A stretch of DNA of 64,000 nt from Eggerthella sp. YY7918 (GTDB lineage Bacteria; Actinomycetota; Coriobacteriia; Coriobacteriales; Eggerthellaceae). The number at the start of each line of letters is the position of its first letter. Positions within the stretch are counted from its first letter, which is position 1. Positions 54,311-62,202 of this stretch are shown here, one piece after another. The stretch covers positions 2,418,001 to 2,482,000 of the forward strand of contig NC_015738.1 in the NCBI RefSeq assembly GCF_000270285.1, given 5' to 3'. The position numbers and the translations under genes are program-made. The notes under the pieces are model-generated. The model saw only the letters and a program-made list of their open reading frames with translations, did not search any database and had not been told where the DNA came from.

Positions 54311-55915
54311 ATGGAACTTGATCGTCGTCAGTTTGTAATGGGAGCATCAGTGGCAGGGATTTCAGCTCTTGCCGCAGGAATGGTAGGCTGCTCCTCTCCG
54401 AGCTCAAAGGAAAAAGCGTCGGGCAGCACTGCACCCGAGCGTGAAATTTCCGAAACCATTGATGCGGACATTGTCGTTGTAGGAGGAGGCATGTCCGGTC
54501 TTGCAGCCGCAGTACAGGCAGGATGCAACAAAGACAAAGCGGTGTTGATTGAAATTGGCGAGTGCGGCGGAGCCGGTAATGGCGTAGAGGGTATTTTCGG
54601 CGTAAATTCACCCTTGCAAAAAGAGCAAGGTATCACGCTTAACAAAGCTGAGGTACTTACCGATGAAGTTGCTGCCACCAACTACACTGTCGATGGTCTT
54701 ATGTGGAAAGAGATGATCGATGCTTCAGGGGACAACATCGCTTGGCTCCTTGAACAAGGCGCCGAATTGTCTGGTGTTGTGGATGGATACCTTCCGGGCG
54801 GACGCTTCCATACCTTCCATTGGTGGAAAAACGGCCACGCAAAAGACGGCTACGTCCAGCAAATGGTCGATCGAGCATCAGAGCTTGGCGTTGATATTCG
54901 CACGCATACAGCAGCGGAATCGCTCATTATGGAAGAGGGCAAAGTTGCTGGTCTTTATGCCAAAAAGAGCGACGATACCTATGTACAAATTAACACCCGT
55001 GCCGTCATATTGGCAGCCGGAGGTTTTATTGGCAACAAGGAACTTCTTGCTAAGCAGATGAACATCGTTGACGGCGAGATGGCAGAGGCCTGCCTTCAAG
55101 TAGCCGAAACGCTTCATCGTATGGGCAGCGGCATGAACATGGCTCTCGAGGCAGGAGCACGCAATTACCCCGGTACCTGCATAGAGGGGTGGTATCAGCC
55201 CGAAGGCATGCCGGTCGGTGATGCGTCTCAAACGTTTTCGCTTATGATCACCGACGACGTAAGTTTTCGCCAGGTTTTCCTTTTGACGGGGTTTGGATGG
55301 GGCACAACGAATATATGGGTGGAAGAAAATGCCCAACGTTTTGTGGACGAAGGCTCGTCGTATACGGAAATTGAACGAACGTTCACGACGCGTAAGTTTT
55401 ATAAGAACCATTACCAAATTTTTGACCGTGCCAACATTGAAACCACTATGGCCGATCCCTCTATGTTAAATGCCTTTGAAACAATGGTGAAAGACTATCC
55501 TGAGTCCATCTATCAAGACGACACTATTGAAGGGCTTGCCAAAAAGCTTAGTTTAGACCCGGTCAAGCTTCAGGAGACCGTCGAAAAATACAACAGCTAC
55601 TGCGAAAGTGGAGTCGACGAAGATTTTGGGAAATCCGCAGAGTATTTGGCTCCCCTTACAAAACCACCTTTCTATGGATTCCGTTGCGAAATCTCAGGCG
55701 ACGCAACACTCGGCGGCATTTGCGTTGACAGAAATTTCCGCGCAGTTAACGATCAAAAAGAGCCTATTGATGGCCTTTATATGGCCGGCGTAGACGCATG
55801 CATGCTCTACAACTGCGTATATCCTATTGGTGTTCCGGGTACTGCTTGCTGCAATAGCATTAATAGCGGTCGGAAATCGGCAAATCATGCGCATGAATAC
55901 ATTCAAAGTGTATAG
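54311..55915 (+). CDS. Tat-exported FAD-dependent reductase 6
   Basis: 534 aa; ATG with GGAGGGATCTAC upstream; the frame extends upstream, but that part is not conserved. Short Tat signal MELDRRQFVMGASVAGISAL (Arg5-Arg6) and lipobox MVGC (Cys27). FAD motif IVVVGGGMSGLAAAVQAGCN near residues 57-76 (GGGMSG). C-terminal FAD region DGLYMAGVDACMLYNCVYPI and GVPGTACCNSINSGRKSANH. The cysteines in that loop (ACM, NCV, ACC) are not seen in the other five. No heme or FMN-bind domain. AT-richer than most of the window, together with the convergent LuxR 6 next to it, suggesting they came in together. Substrate unknown. Confidence 0.88.
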   Translation: MELDRRQFVMGASVAGISALAAGMVGCSSPSSKEKASGSTAPEREISETIDADIVVVGGGMSGLAAAVQAGCNKDKAVLIEIGECGGAGNGVEGIFGVNSPLQKEQGITLNKAEVLTDEVAATNYTVDGLMWKEMIDASGDNIAWLLEQGAELSGVVDGYLPGGRFHTFHWWKNGHAKDGYVQQMVDRASELGVDIRTHTAAESLIMEEGKVAGLYAKKSDDTYVQINTRAVILAAGGFIGNKELLAKQMNIVDGEMAEACLQVAETLHRMGSGMNMALEAGARNYPGTCIEGWYQPEGMPVGDASQTFSLMITDDVSFRQVFLLTGFGWGTTNIWVEENAQRFVDEGSSYTEIERTFTTRKFYKNHYQIFDRANIETTMADPSMLNAFETMVKDYPESIYQDDTIEGLAKKLSLDPVKLQETVEKYNSYCESGVDEDFGKSAEYLAPLTKPPFYGFRCEISGDATLGGICVDRNFRAVNDQKEPIDGLYMAGVDACMLYNCVYPIGVPGTACCNSINSGRKSANHAHEYIQSV

Positions 55916-55947
55916 CAATTTGACACGGTTAACCTAAAACCCTCCAA

Positions 55948-55986
55948 CGTATCCCGCCGCTCATTGCTCTTGGTCGGTGGGATACG
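55948..55986. terminator. bidirectional terminator between flavoprotein 6 and LuxR 6
   Basis: Stem CGTATCCCGCC / GGTGGGATACG (one G-T pair) with a 17-nt loop between two convergent genes. Confidence 0.65.
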
Positions 55987-55989
55987 CTC

Positions 55990-57420
55990 CTACTCCTGCG
56001 TCTTGTCTTCCAGCAGATCAAGAACCTCCTGCTTGGAATGTACCCCTAGCTTCGCATAGAGGCTGCGCATATACGTTTTTACAGTATCCTCAGAAAGATG
56101 GAGAGTACGAGCTATACCTTTGCGGGTGTTTCCGCGCGTAACAAGTTCAAACACCTCGGTTTCGCGTGCGCTTAGTCCATATTCAGCAGCTACAAGTCGC
56201 TGAGCTCTCTTTCGCGAATAGCCTGACTCAGAGTCGTCAATTTTAACCGAGCCCCATCCTGACAACATGTTTTTCTCGTCTAAGCAATACAGCGCAGCTA
56301 CTGGAAGAGCGAAGGCAATGCCACAACCAAAAAGCAGAGCTACTAACTCTTGATGAGGCGCTGCCATACATAGTACTTCAGTCGCCAATCCGCATGCTTC
56401 ACCTAAAGTGATAAACAGCGTTGAAAATCCAACGATATATACCGGCGAAAAGCCAAGTCTGACAACAAAATGTATATTGAGACACACCATGATGACATAG
56501 ATAAAGCAATACCCCGCCAGATAAATCGCATTGCCAACAAAAGCGGCATCAGGAAGAAGTGTGCTCATCAATAAACCAAAGGCAATAAGTGGAATACCGA
56601 CTTTATACAACAGGCCGTTATAGTCCATGCGCATCTTATATACGAAAAGAGCGATGAGTACCGCGCCTAACAAAAAACTGATTGGCTGCAAAACAAATGT
56701 CGGCAAACCAGCTGGATGAATGGAAAGCAGCGCGAACAACATTCCCATTGAAATCCCATGCATAAAAGCAGTGGCATAGTAGCGTTTCGGGTGTTTTGGA
56801 AATGGCGTAGAACCCAATCCATAAAAATGTTTTGGAGCAATCTTGTTTTGAGCCTGTTTAAAGAAAAGGATAAATATGACAGGCAGCACAGATAGAATAA
56901 CGGTTTGAATTGATTTTGGAATTTGCATAATAGCAGCGAGTGCAATTGAGCTGCCGATAATGGAGATAACACTGATATAGGGAATCAGACGCGAAGGAAC
57001 GCGGGCAATACCAAACGCAAGCTGCATATTAAACAGAGCAGCACCAATGCCCATCAAAATTGATCCGGTCAAATAACACGTAATCTGCCCTATCAAAGAA
57101 TCAATCTGCTCCAATGGCGATATTGCTGCAAGCGTCGTACCAAAAACAAGCGCAAGCATCATTCCAAAATTAAACTCATTTTTCCCATACAGTGCTGAAA
57201 CGCATTTCCATTGCAAAGAAGAAACAAGGTAAGTCAGCCCCATTGTAAAAAGAAGCGGAGCTATTGCTGGAAAATAATCAGGGAGAACTGATGGCTTCGC
57301 AAGTACAAATGACGGCCCTTGGAAGAAAGACAGCTGCCAGATCCAAAAAGCAAACAGGCTCAACAGCAGGAACGGATAGTTCCTCACAATAGACGTTATG
57401 TCGCTGAACCCCAATTTCAT
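55990..57420 (-). CDS. membrane-bound LuxR-family regulator 6
   Basis: 476 aa from ATG 57420, which has GAGG about 7 nt upstream; the ATG at 57432 overlaps that site. About twelve membrane helices (PFLLLSLFAFWIWQLSFFQG, ALVFGTTLAAISPLEQIDSL, LIAFGLLMSTLLPDAAFVGN) and a C-terminal LuxR domain: LSARETEVFELVTRGNTRKG and DTVKTYMRSLYAKLGVHSKQ. Clearly AT-richer than the other five. Convergent with flavoprotein 6, so the two do not share a promoter; regulation of that gene would be from a distance of more than 1 kb. Confidence 0.9.
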   Translation of the reverse strand: MKLGFSDITSIVRNYPFLLLSLFAFWIWQLSFFQGPSFVLAKPSVLPDYFPAIAPLLFTMGLTYLVSSLQWKCVSALYGKNEFNFGMMLALVFGTTLAAISPLEQIDSLIGQITCYLTGSILMGIGAALFNMQLAFGIARVPSRLIPYISVISIIGSSIALAAIMQIPKSIQTVILSVLPVIFILFFKQAQNKIAPKHFYGLGSTPFPKHPKRYYATAFMHGISMGMLFALLSIHPAGLPTFVLQPISFLLGAVLIALFVYKMRMDYNGLLYKVGIPLIAFGLLMSTLLPDAAFVGNAIYLAGYCFIYVIMVCLNIHFVVRLGFSPVYIVGFSTLFITLGEACGLATEVLCMAAPHQELVALLFGCGIAFALPVAALYCLDEKNMLSGWGSVKIDDSESGYSRKRAQRLVAAEYGLSARETEVFELVTRGNTRKGIARTLHLSEDTVKTYMRSLYAKLGVHSKQEVLDLLEDKTQE

Positions 57421-57541
57421 TACATACCTCATAATAGCTTGGCAAGAAGACTCACACTTCTTAATTGGATAACTTTTTTGCTATCCTTCGACTGTTTTGC
57501 GCTTCCGCTTTACTAACAGGTACAACCTCTACAAGATACGG

Positions 57542-57577
57542 CAGGCCTCTTGTCGATCATCTATGACAAGAGGCCTG
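57542..57577 (-). terminator. terminator after yaaA
   Basis: Perfect 13-bp stem CAGGCCTCTTGTC / GACAAGAGGCCTG with a 10-nt loop, directly after the yaaA stop. Confidence 0.7.
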
Positions 57578-57580
57578 ACT

Positions 57581-58354
57581 TTAGGCTTCTGTGACAAATA
57601 CCAGGTTGTTCTCTGATGAACGAGATGGATCATAAGAATACCCGGCCACAGCAAATGCCTTCAGGTCTTCAACTTTTTGTACGCTTTGTTCGGCACACCA
57701 GCGAACCATGGAACCGCGGGCGGCTTTCGCAGCAGTTGAGCGCTGCACAAAGCGGCCACGCGTATCGATTATACCGAAGAGACAGGTAACTACACGCGGC
57801 CCCATCCCCCGCTTTGCTGCTTGCTCAGCGTGCGGGACAACGGCCTTTGCGTACTCGACGGAGGCAAGGTTGACGATAGTGTCAGTTTCAGCAGCAAACG
57901 CTTGAAAGAGCATATCGCCCCAAAACTCGTATAAGTTCTGCGCACCATCAACCTCAAGCTTCGCCTGCATTTCAAGGCGATAGGGTACTACGCCATCAAG
58001 CGGTCGCAGTATGCCGTAGAATCCTGACAAAATACGCAGATGATCTTGCAGATAATTTAGCTGTTCGGCTGTCATAACTCGCGGCGCTATATGCTGATAT
58101 TGAATGCCCTCATAGGCAAGCACCGCCGCTGTCAGTGCACCAGCCGCCCGCAAGTCCATGGTGCGAAATCGCTCAAAATTAAGCTCAGCCAAAGCATCGC
58201 TGCACTGCCACAGCATCTTCGCTTCATCATAGGAAAGTGCACGTACTGCCGAAGCGAGCGTTTCAGCACGGTCAACAAATACAGGAAGTTCACGCCATCC
58301 AAAAGCATCATCGACAACGTTCATCTTTTTGGCCGGAGAGATAATAAAAAGCAT
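57581..58354 (-). CDS. yaaA: peroxide stress protein YaaA
   Basis: 257 aa; ATG with AAGGGG about 7 nt upstream. N-terminus MLFIISPAKKMNVVDDAFGW, and further LYEFWGDMLFQAFAAETDTI, VNLASVEYAKAV and CLFGIIDTRGRFVQRSTAAK are characteristic of the DUF328/YaaA family. YaaA limits free iron and protects DNA and proteins from peroxide damage in E. coli; the fold binds DNA. Here it lies alone, downstream of the AlbA regulator gene on the same strand with a gap of about 50 bases, so co-transcription is possible. Useful for an anaerobe rich in Fe-S enzymes. Confidence 0.92.
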   Translation of the reverse strand: MLFIISPAKKMNVVDDAFGWRELPVFVDRAETLASAVRALSYDEAKMLWQCSDALAELNFERFRTMDLRAAGALTAAVLAYEGIQYQHIAPRVMTAEQLNYLQDHLRILSGFYGILRPLDGVVPYRLEMQAKLEVDGAQNLYEFWGDMLFQAFAAETDTIVNLASVEYAKAVVPHAEQAAKRGMGPRVVTCLFGIIDTRGRFVQRSTAAKAARGSMVRWCAEQSVQKVEDLKAFAVAGYSYDPSRSSENNLVFVTEA

Positions 58355-58404
58355 GTCAATCCCCTTCGGTTATGCACAAGTTTTATCAGAAAAGAATAGC
58401 GCGT

Positions 58405-59898
58405 TTAGCCCTTGTCATCAGGAAGACGATATACTCGCGCTCGGCCTGAACCTTCGGGAACAATCAGGCCCTTGGATACCATGCCGGAAAGAAGCTCTTT
58501 CGTTCTCGTCGCTCCGAGACCAAGCTCTTCTAAAATTTCCCCCCTCCTCAGAGGTCCCATTTCAATAAGCAGGGCTACAATCTGTTGCTCTTTTGCTTCC
58601 GTTATCTTTCCTGTTTTTCCCGCCGGTTTTTTCGGCCGGTTTTTTCGGCCGGTTTTTTCGGCCGGTTTTTTCGGCCGGTTTTCAGTCTCAACAAGTGGCA
58701 AAATCATAACCGTTCGATCAGGATCAAAGGACTCCGTAATAGTTGGCTCCGGCAAACCACATGCCTTCCAGCCGGCCAATATCTTAGGCAAACCACTGCC
58801 CGCACGCTCCCCAATCTCAACAAACGAAAATATCTTCGCCATCGTCGCATTGCGAGGGTCTGATACTCCCCCAGACAAAGCCGCCTTCATATCCACCCGA
58901 AATCCTCCAGGATTTGCAAGCTCAATGCGATCTGGCGTACGCAAAGCAACCAATCCGCGACGTCCATGATAATCTGCATTTGTCAGACAATTCACAAGCG
59001 CTTCGCGTAGCGCCTTATGCGCCGGAGTGTCATCAATGCGAGAAATACCTTCGAGCTTAAAAGGCACCTTGAGCGCCTGGGCAAGTTTTTGATAGATACG
59101 AAAATAGAAGTCGTATACGTTACCGCTCCAATCGCCCGTCTGGGAAGTAATACGATCCTCCCAACGCAATGTCGGGTCCCCCTGTTCCCGATAGTCAAGA
59201 AAGTACTGAGGCATCTCGGGCATAATGCGCCAGTCTTCCCCAAACATTAGCAACCCCGCAACGGTTGGGCGAACGATATCGCTCTCAACCCGACAGGCCG
59301 CTCCAATACGAATAAGAAATTCGTCATCCGGCAAACTTGACCACACGTGATCTTCATTGAATTGGTTGTATCGATTGCGGTAGCGACGCACGGTGTCATG
59401 ATCCAAATCCGAAATTGTCAGACGCTCGACCACGCGAAGATCCTGCGATTCATCTGCCGCATCACGCATCATCGAGCGGATAGTCTCGTAACTACATCGA
59501 TAATCACCGCTATGATTACGCCTATAAGTGCCCGTCAAAGGGTTGTTGTCGATAAACACGGGACGTATATGCCGATCGGCACGCGGTACCGTGATGCCTA
59601 TCACTGCTTTGTCATCCAAAAAGAGTATCCGTACATTTCGTTCGGAAAGGATGTTCGAACTAACTTTTTTAGGGTTGTTGACAGCATTCCAAAAATCCTC
59701 GAGTAACTTATCAGGATTAGGTACGCCGATCACATGGAGCTGCCGGCCGCGCTCTTCAACTCCCAACAAGATAAGACCGCCGGACGTATTCGCAAACGAC
59801 GAATAGGTTTCCCATAAACTTCTCGGCAAATTCAGTTGAGCTGCCTTAGCTTCAAGCTGATCGTTTTCACGATAAAGATTGATGTCTTGCAGTTCCAT
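58405..59898 (-). CDS. Schlafen/AlbA_2 ATP-binding regulator with 13-bp repeat
   Basis: 497 aa from the ATG with AAAGGGG 5 nt upstream. N-terminal AlbA_2 domain with SLWETYSSFANTSGGLILLG, a GHKL-type C-terminal ATPase region with LREALVNCLTNADYHGRRGL and ANPGGFRVDM, SGLPKILAGWKACGLPEP, then a Lys/Pro/Arg-rich stretch (about 406-425) read from the 13-bp repeats, and a winged helix (about 430-495) with LRRGEILEELGLGATRTKEL. Such proteins are thought to be DNA/RNA-binding regulators, some linked to defence. The repeat unit is not a multiple of three, so copy-number change would cut off the DNA-binding C-terminus. The present copy number keeps it in frame. Function otherwise unknown. Confidence 0.88.
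   Translation of the reverse strand: MELQDINLYRENDQLEAKAAQLNLPRSLWETYSSFANTSGGLILLGVEERGRQLHVIGVPNPDKLLEDFWNAVNNPKKVSSNILSERNVRILFLDDKAVIGITVPRADRHIRPVFIDNNPLTGTYRRNHSGDYRCSYETIRSMMRDAADESQDLRVVERLTISDLDHDTVRRYRNRYNQFNEDHVWSSLPDDEFLIRIGAACRVESDIVRPTVAGLLMFGEDWRIMPEMPQYFLDYREQGDPTLRWEDRITSQTGDWSGNVYDFYFRIYQKLAQALKVPFKLEGISRIDDTPAHKALREALVNCLTNADYHGRRGLVALRTPDRIELANPGGFRVDMKAALSGGVSDPRNATMAKIFSFVEIGERAGSGLPKILAGWKACGLPEPTITESFDPDRTVMILPLVETENRPKKPAEKTGRKNRPKKPAGKTGKITEAKEQQIVALLIEMGPLRRGEILEELGLGATRTKELLSGMVSKGLIVPEGSGRARVYRLPDDKG
58624..58682. repeat. 13-bp tandem repeat inside the AlbA regulator gene
   Basis: Four perfect copies of CGGTTTTTTCGGC (58624-58675) plus a partial copy to 58682. 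Unit length 13 is not divisible by three; each copy is read in a different frame. Gain or loss of one copy shifts the frame just before the winged-helix domain. Each unit also has a run of six T, itself prone to slippage. Confidence 0.95.
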
Positions 59899-60078
59899 AT
59901 GCGCCCCTTTCCCTCTTTCAATGCGACACGGACCAAGGGCGCACAACGCACGTCGCTCTGTTTCTTTGCGACAAATTATATCATATTCTACGAACATTTG
60001 TTTGTTAAATTTAAGACACGCCGCAATATTACAGAAAGCCTCGTAGAGCGTCCTCCATGGTTGCGACGTGAGGCGCTT

Positions 60079-60993
60079 TTAGCTCAGCCAGTCCCTTCGC
60101 ATGACTTCCCAGGCAACGTCGCGACCAGCTTCTACGGCGGCAACCTCTTCGTCAGTGAGCGCACGGAAGCGACCTTGACGACGCAGATAGGCCTCGACAC
60201 TGGCGAACTTTCGCGGGTTACGGTTGAGTTTGAAACGGCCTCCGGGCTGGCCGGACACCTGCTCTCCCTCGTATTCAGCGAGGTACCACAAACCCGTGTC
60301 GACGATATCCTTGGCAATGTCCACCGTCTCGTCCACGCCGCATCCCCAGCCGGTCGGACACGGAGCCATCACATGGATGTAGCGCGTGCCATGGATATCG
60401 CGGGCCCGCTCCACCTTTCGGATGAAGTCGTTCAAATAACCAATGGACGCGGTGGCGGCATAGGGGATGCCGTGAGCAGCCACAATTTCAAACAGATTCT
60501 TCTTCTGCGTAAGGCAACCGTGGACGTTGCTCCCGGCGGGGGTTGTGGTGGTCTTGGCACCAAACGGCGTGAGTGAGCTCTTCTGGATGCCCGTGTTCAT
60601 GTACGCTTCATTGTCATAGCAGATGTAGAGCACGTCATCGTTGCGGTCAATTGCGCCGGAGAGCGCCTGCAGCCCGATGTCGGCCGTTCCGCCGTCGCCG
60701 GCAAAACCCACCACGGTACAGTCATCCGGCTTTTTCCCTTGAGCACGCAAACCTACTTCAATGCCGGTAAGCACGCTCGCCGTAGCGGCAAAAGGCGTGA
60801 TCATTGCATTATTGGCAAAAGCAAGCTGCGGAAAATTGAAGCCGACAGCACTCATGCAACCTGCAGGCAGAGCGGCCACCGCGTTCGGCCCGAGCACCTT
60901 GAGCGCAGCGCGCACAGCAAGCGATCCGCCGCACCCGGCGCACGCCTTGTGACCGAAGAAAAACTCGTCGTCAGAGATGGTTTTTACATTCAT
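60079..60993 (-). CDS. porB: pyruvate:ferredoxin oxidoreductase, beta subunit
   Basis: 304 aa; ATG with GGAGGAATAA upstream. TPP-binding subunit: N-terminal cluster ligands CAGCGGSLAVRAALKVLG, TPP motif GFAGDGGTADIGLQALSGA ending with YDNEAYMNTGIQKSSLTPFG, and CPTGWGCG. In four-part Por/Kor enzymes, it decarboxylates the 2-oxoacid and passes electrons through its [4Fe-4S] cluster to the ferredoxin part. It is the last gene of an operon G/D-A-B; the start is immediately after the porA stop. The closest fit is pyruvate; 2-oxoisovalerate or 2-oxobutyrate cannot be ruled out. Confidence 0.9.
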   Translation of the reverse strand: MNVKTISDDEFFFGHKACAGCGGSLAVRAALKVLGPNAVAALPAGCMSAVGFNFPQLAFANNAMITPFAATASVLTGIEVGLRAQGKKPDDCTVVGFAGDGGTADIGLQALSGAIDRNDDVLYICYDNEAYMNTGIQKSSLTPFGAKTTTTPAGSNVHGCLTQKKNLFEIVAAHGIPYAATASIGYLNDFIRKVERARDIHGTRYIHVMAPCPTGWGCGVDETVDIAKDIVDTGLWYLAEYEGEQVSGQPGGRFKLNRNPRKFASVEAYLRRQGRFRALTDEEVAAVEAGRDVAWEVMRRDWLS

Positions 60994-62202
60994 TTATTCC
61001 TCCGTTCTGCCGAACGGAGGAACCGCCGGTGAATCGATGCCAAGGAACGACACGCGCGAAATATCGCTCGTTCCCGCAGCTGCCTGTAGAAGTGTCTCGT
61101 ACACCCCAAAAACATGCGCTTCGGAGATATCGTCGCCGCCGAGACCTCCGATAAAGTTATAGGTCGGCACGCCCACGCCCGCTTGCTGCAATACGGAGTT
61201 GACGTTGGTAAACACCGTACCTTCCGCGCCAAACGAGATATCTTGTTCCAGCACGGCCACCGCTTTCGCGCCACGCAAAGCTTCGGCAATAAGGGCACTT
61301 GGCATGGGACGCAAGTAGCGTATACGCAAAAGTCCCGCACGAACACCTTGTGCACGTAGTTCCTTCACCACACTGCGTGCAAGCCCCGCCGTCGAGCCAA
61401 GCGTCACCAAAATGACCTCGGCATCGTCGCACTCCACGCACTCAATCATGCCGGAATAGCGGCGGCCGAAGACCTCTGCAAACTTCTGCTCGATCTCGTC
61501 GACCACCTTCGGCACATCCAGCATGTCGCGATGTTCCCAGTACTTGTAATACCGATTGTATTCGGGTCCTGCCGAATAGCCGATGTTTACCGGATGCTCG
61601 AAATCGAAACGGTTACTCGCAGTGCTATAAGGCGGCAAAAACGCGTCGGCCTGTGCAGGCGAGGGTACGTCCACCGTCTCGTAGGTATGCGTGAGTGCAA
61701 ATCCATCAAGGTTCACCATCACAGGCGTCATGATACGCGCATCTTCAGCCAGCGCATACGCCATAAGCGCCAGGTCAAGCGCCTCCTGATTATCTTCGGC
61801 GTATACCTGAATCCAGCCGTGGTCCAAAAGCGCGAGCGAATCGCGCTGATCGCCGTAGATATTCCAAGGCAGCGCGGTTGCGCGGTTCGCGTTCATCATG
61901 ACAATGGGGAATCGTCCGCCCGATGCATACGTCAAACACTCGGCCATATAGAGAAGGCCTTGACTCGATGTGGCCGTGAACGTGCGTGCGCCCGTCGCCG
62001 ACGCGCCAATCGCACACGAAAGCGCCGAATGCTCGCTTTCCACATGCACGTATTCGGCTGCCAGTTCGCCGGACTCCACCATTTCGCTTAGACGCTCAAC
62101 CACAACGGTTTGCGGCGTAATGGGATATGCGGAAATAACCTGCGGCCGCGCAAGGCGCACACCCTCAGCAAGAGCTTCGTCACCAGAAAGAAACCGTTTC
62201 AT
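60994..62202 (-). CDS. porA: pyruvate:ferredoxin oxidoreductase, alpha subunit
   Basis: 402 aa. N-terminal LARPQVISAYPITPQTVVVE typical of PorA (pyrimidine-binding half of TPP site), EYVHVESEHSALSCAIGASA with the catalytic Glu, FTATSSQGLLYMAE, and a C-terminal domain II with VTLGSTAGLARSVVKELRAQ and GLLRIRYLRPMPSALI. Pairs with PorB to bind TPP and form acetyl-CoA from pyruvate. ATGA overlap with the upstream gamma/delta fusion gene; followed directly by porB. Complete. Confidence 0.92.
   Translation of the reverse strand: MKRFLSGDEALAEGVRLARPQVISAYPITPQTVVVERLSEMVESGELAAEYVHVESEHSALSCAIGASATGARTFTATSSQGLLYMAECLTYASGGRFPIVMMNANRATALPWNIYGDQRDSLALLDHGWIQVYAEDNQEALDLALMAYALAEDARIMTPVMVNLDGFALTHTYETVDVPSPAQADAFLPPYSTASNRFDFEHPVNIGYSAGPEYNRYYKYWEHRDMLDVPKVVDEIEQKFAEVFGRRYSGMIECVECDDAEVILVTLGSTAGLARSVVKELRAQGVRAGLLRIRYLRPMPSALIAEALRGAKAVAVLEQDISFGAEGTVFTNVNSVLQQAGVGVPTYNFIGGLGGDDISEAHVFGVYETLLQAAAGTSDISRVSFLGIDSPAVPPFGRTEE

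Noticed and set aside
54090-54611. Minus-strand frame ending LSSKSVVLDLRVYL read as an antitoxin or PIN start
   Set aside because: Most of it is the complement of flavoprotein 6; only the short out-of-frame PIN-like segment near 54087-54125 was kept as part of the remnant.
58624-58682. CRISPR array or terminator cluster
   Set aside because: Units are 13 bp with no spacers and lie in a coding frame.
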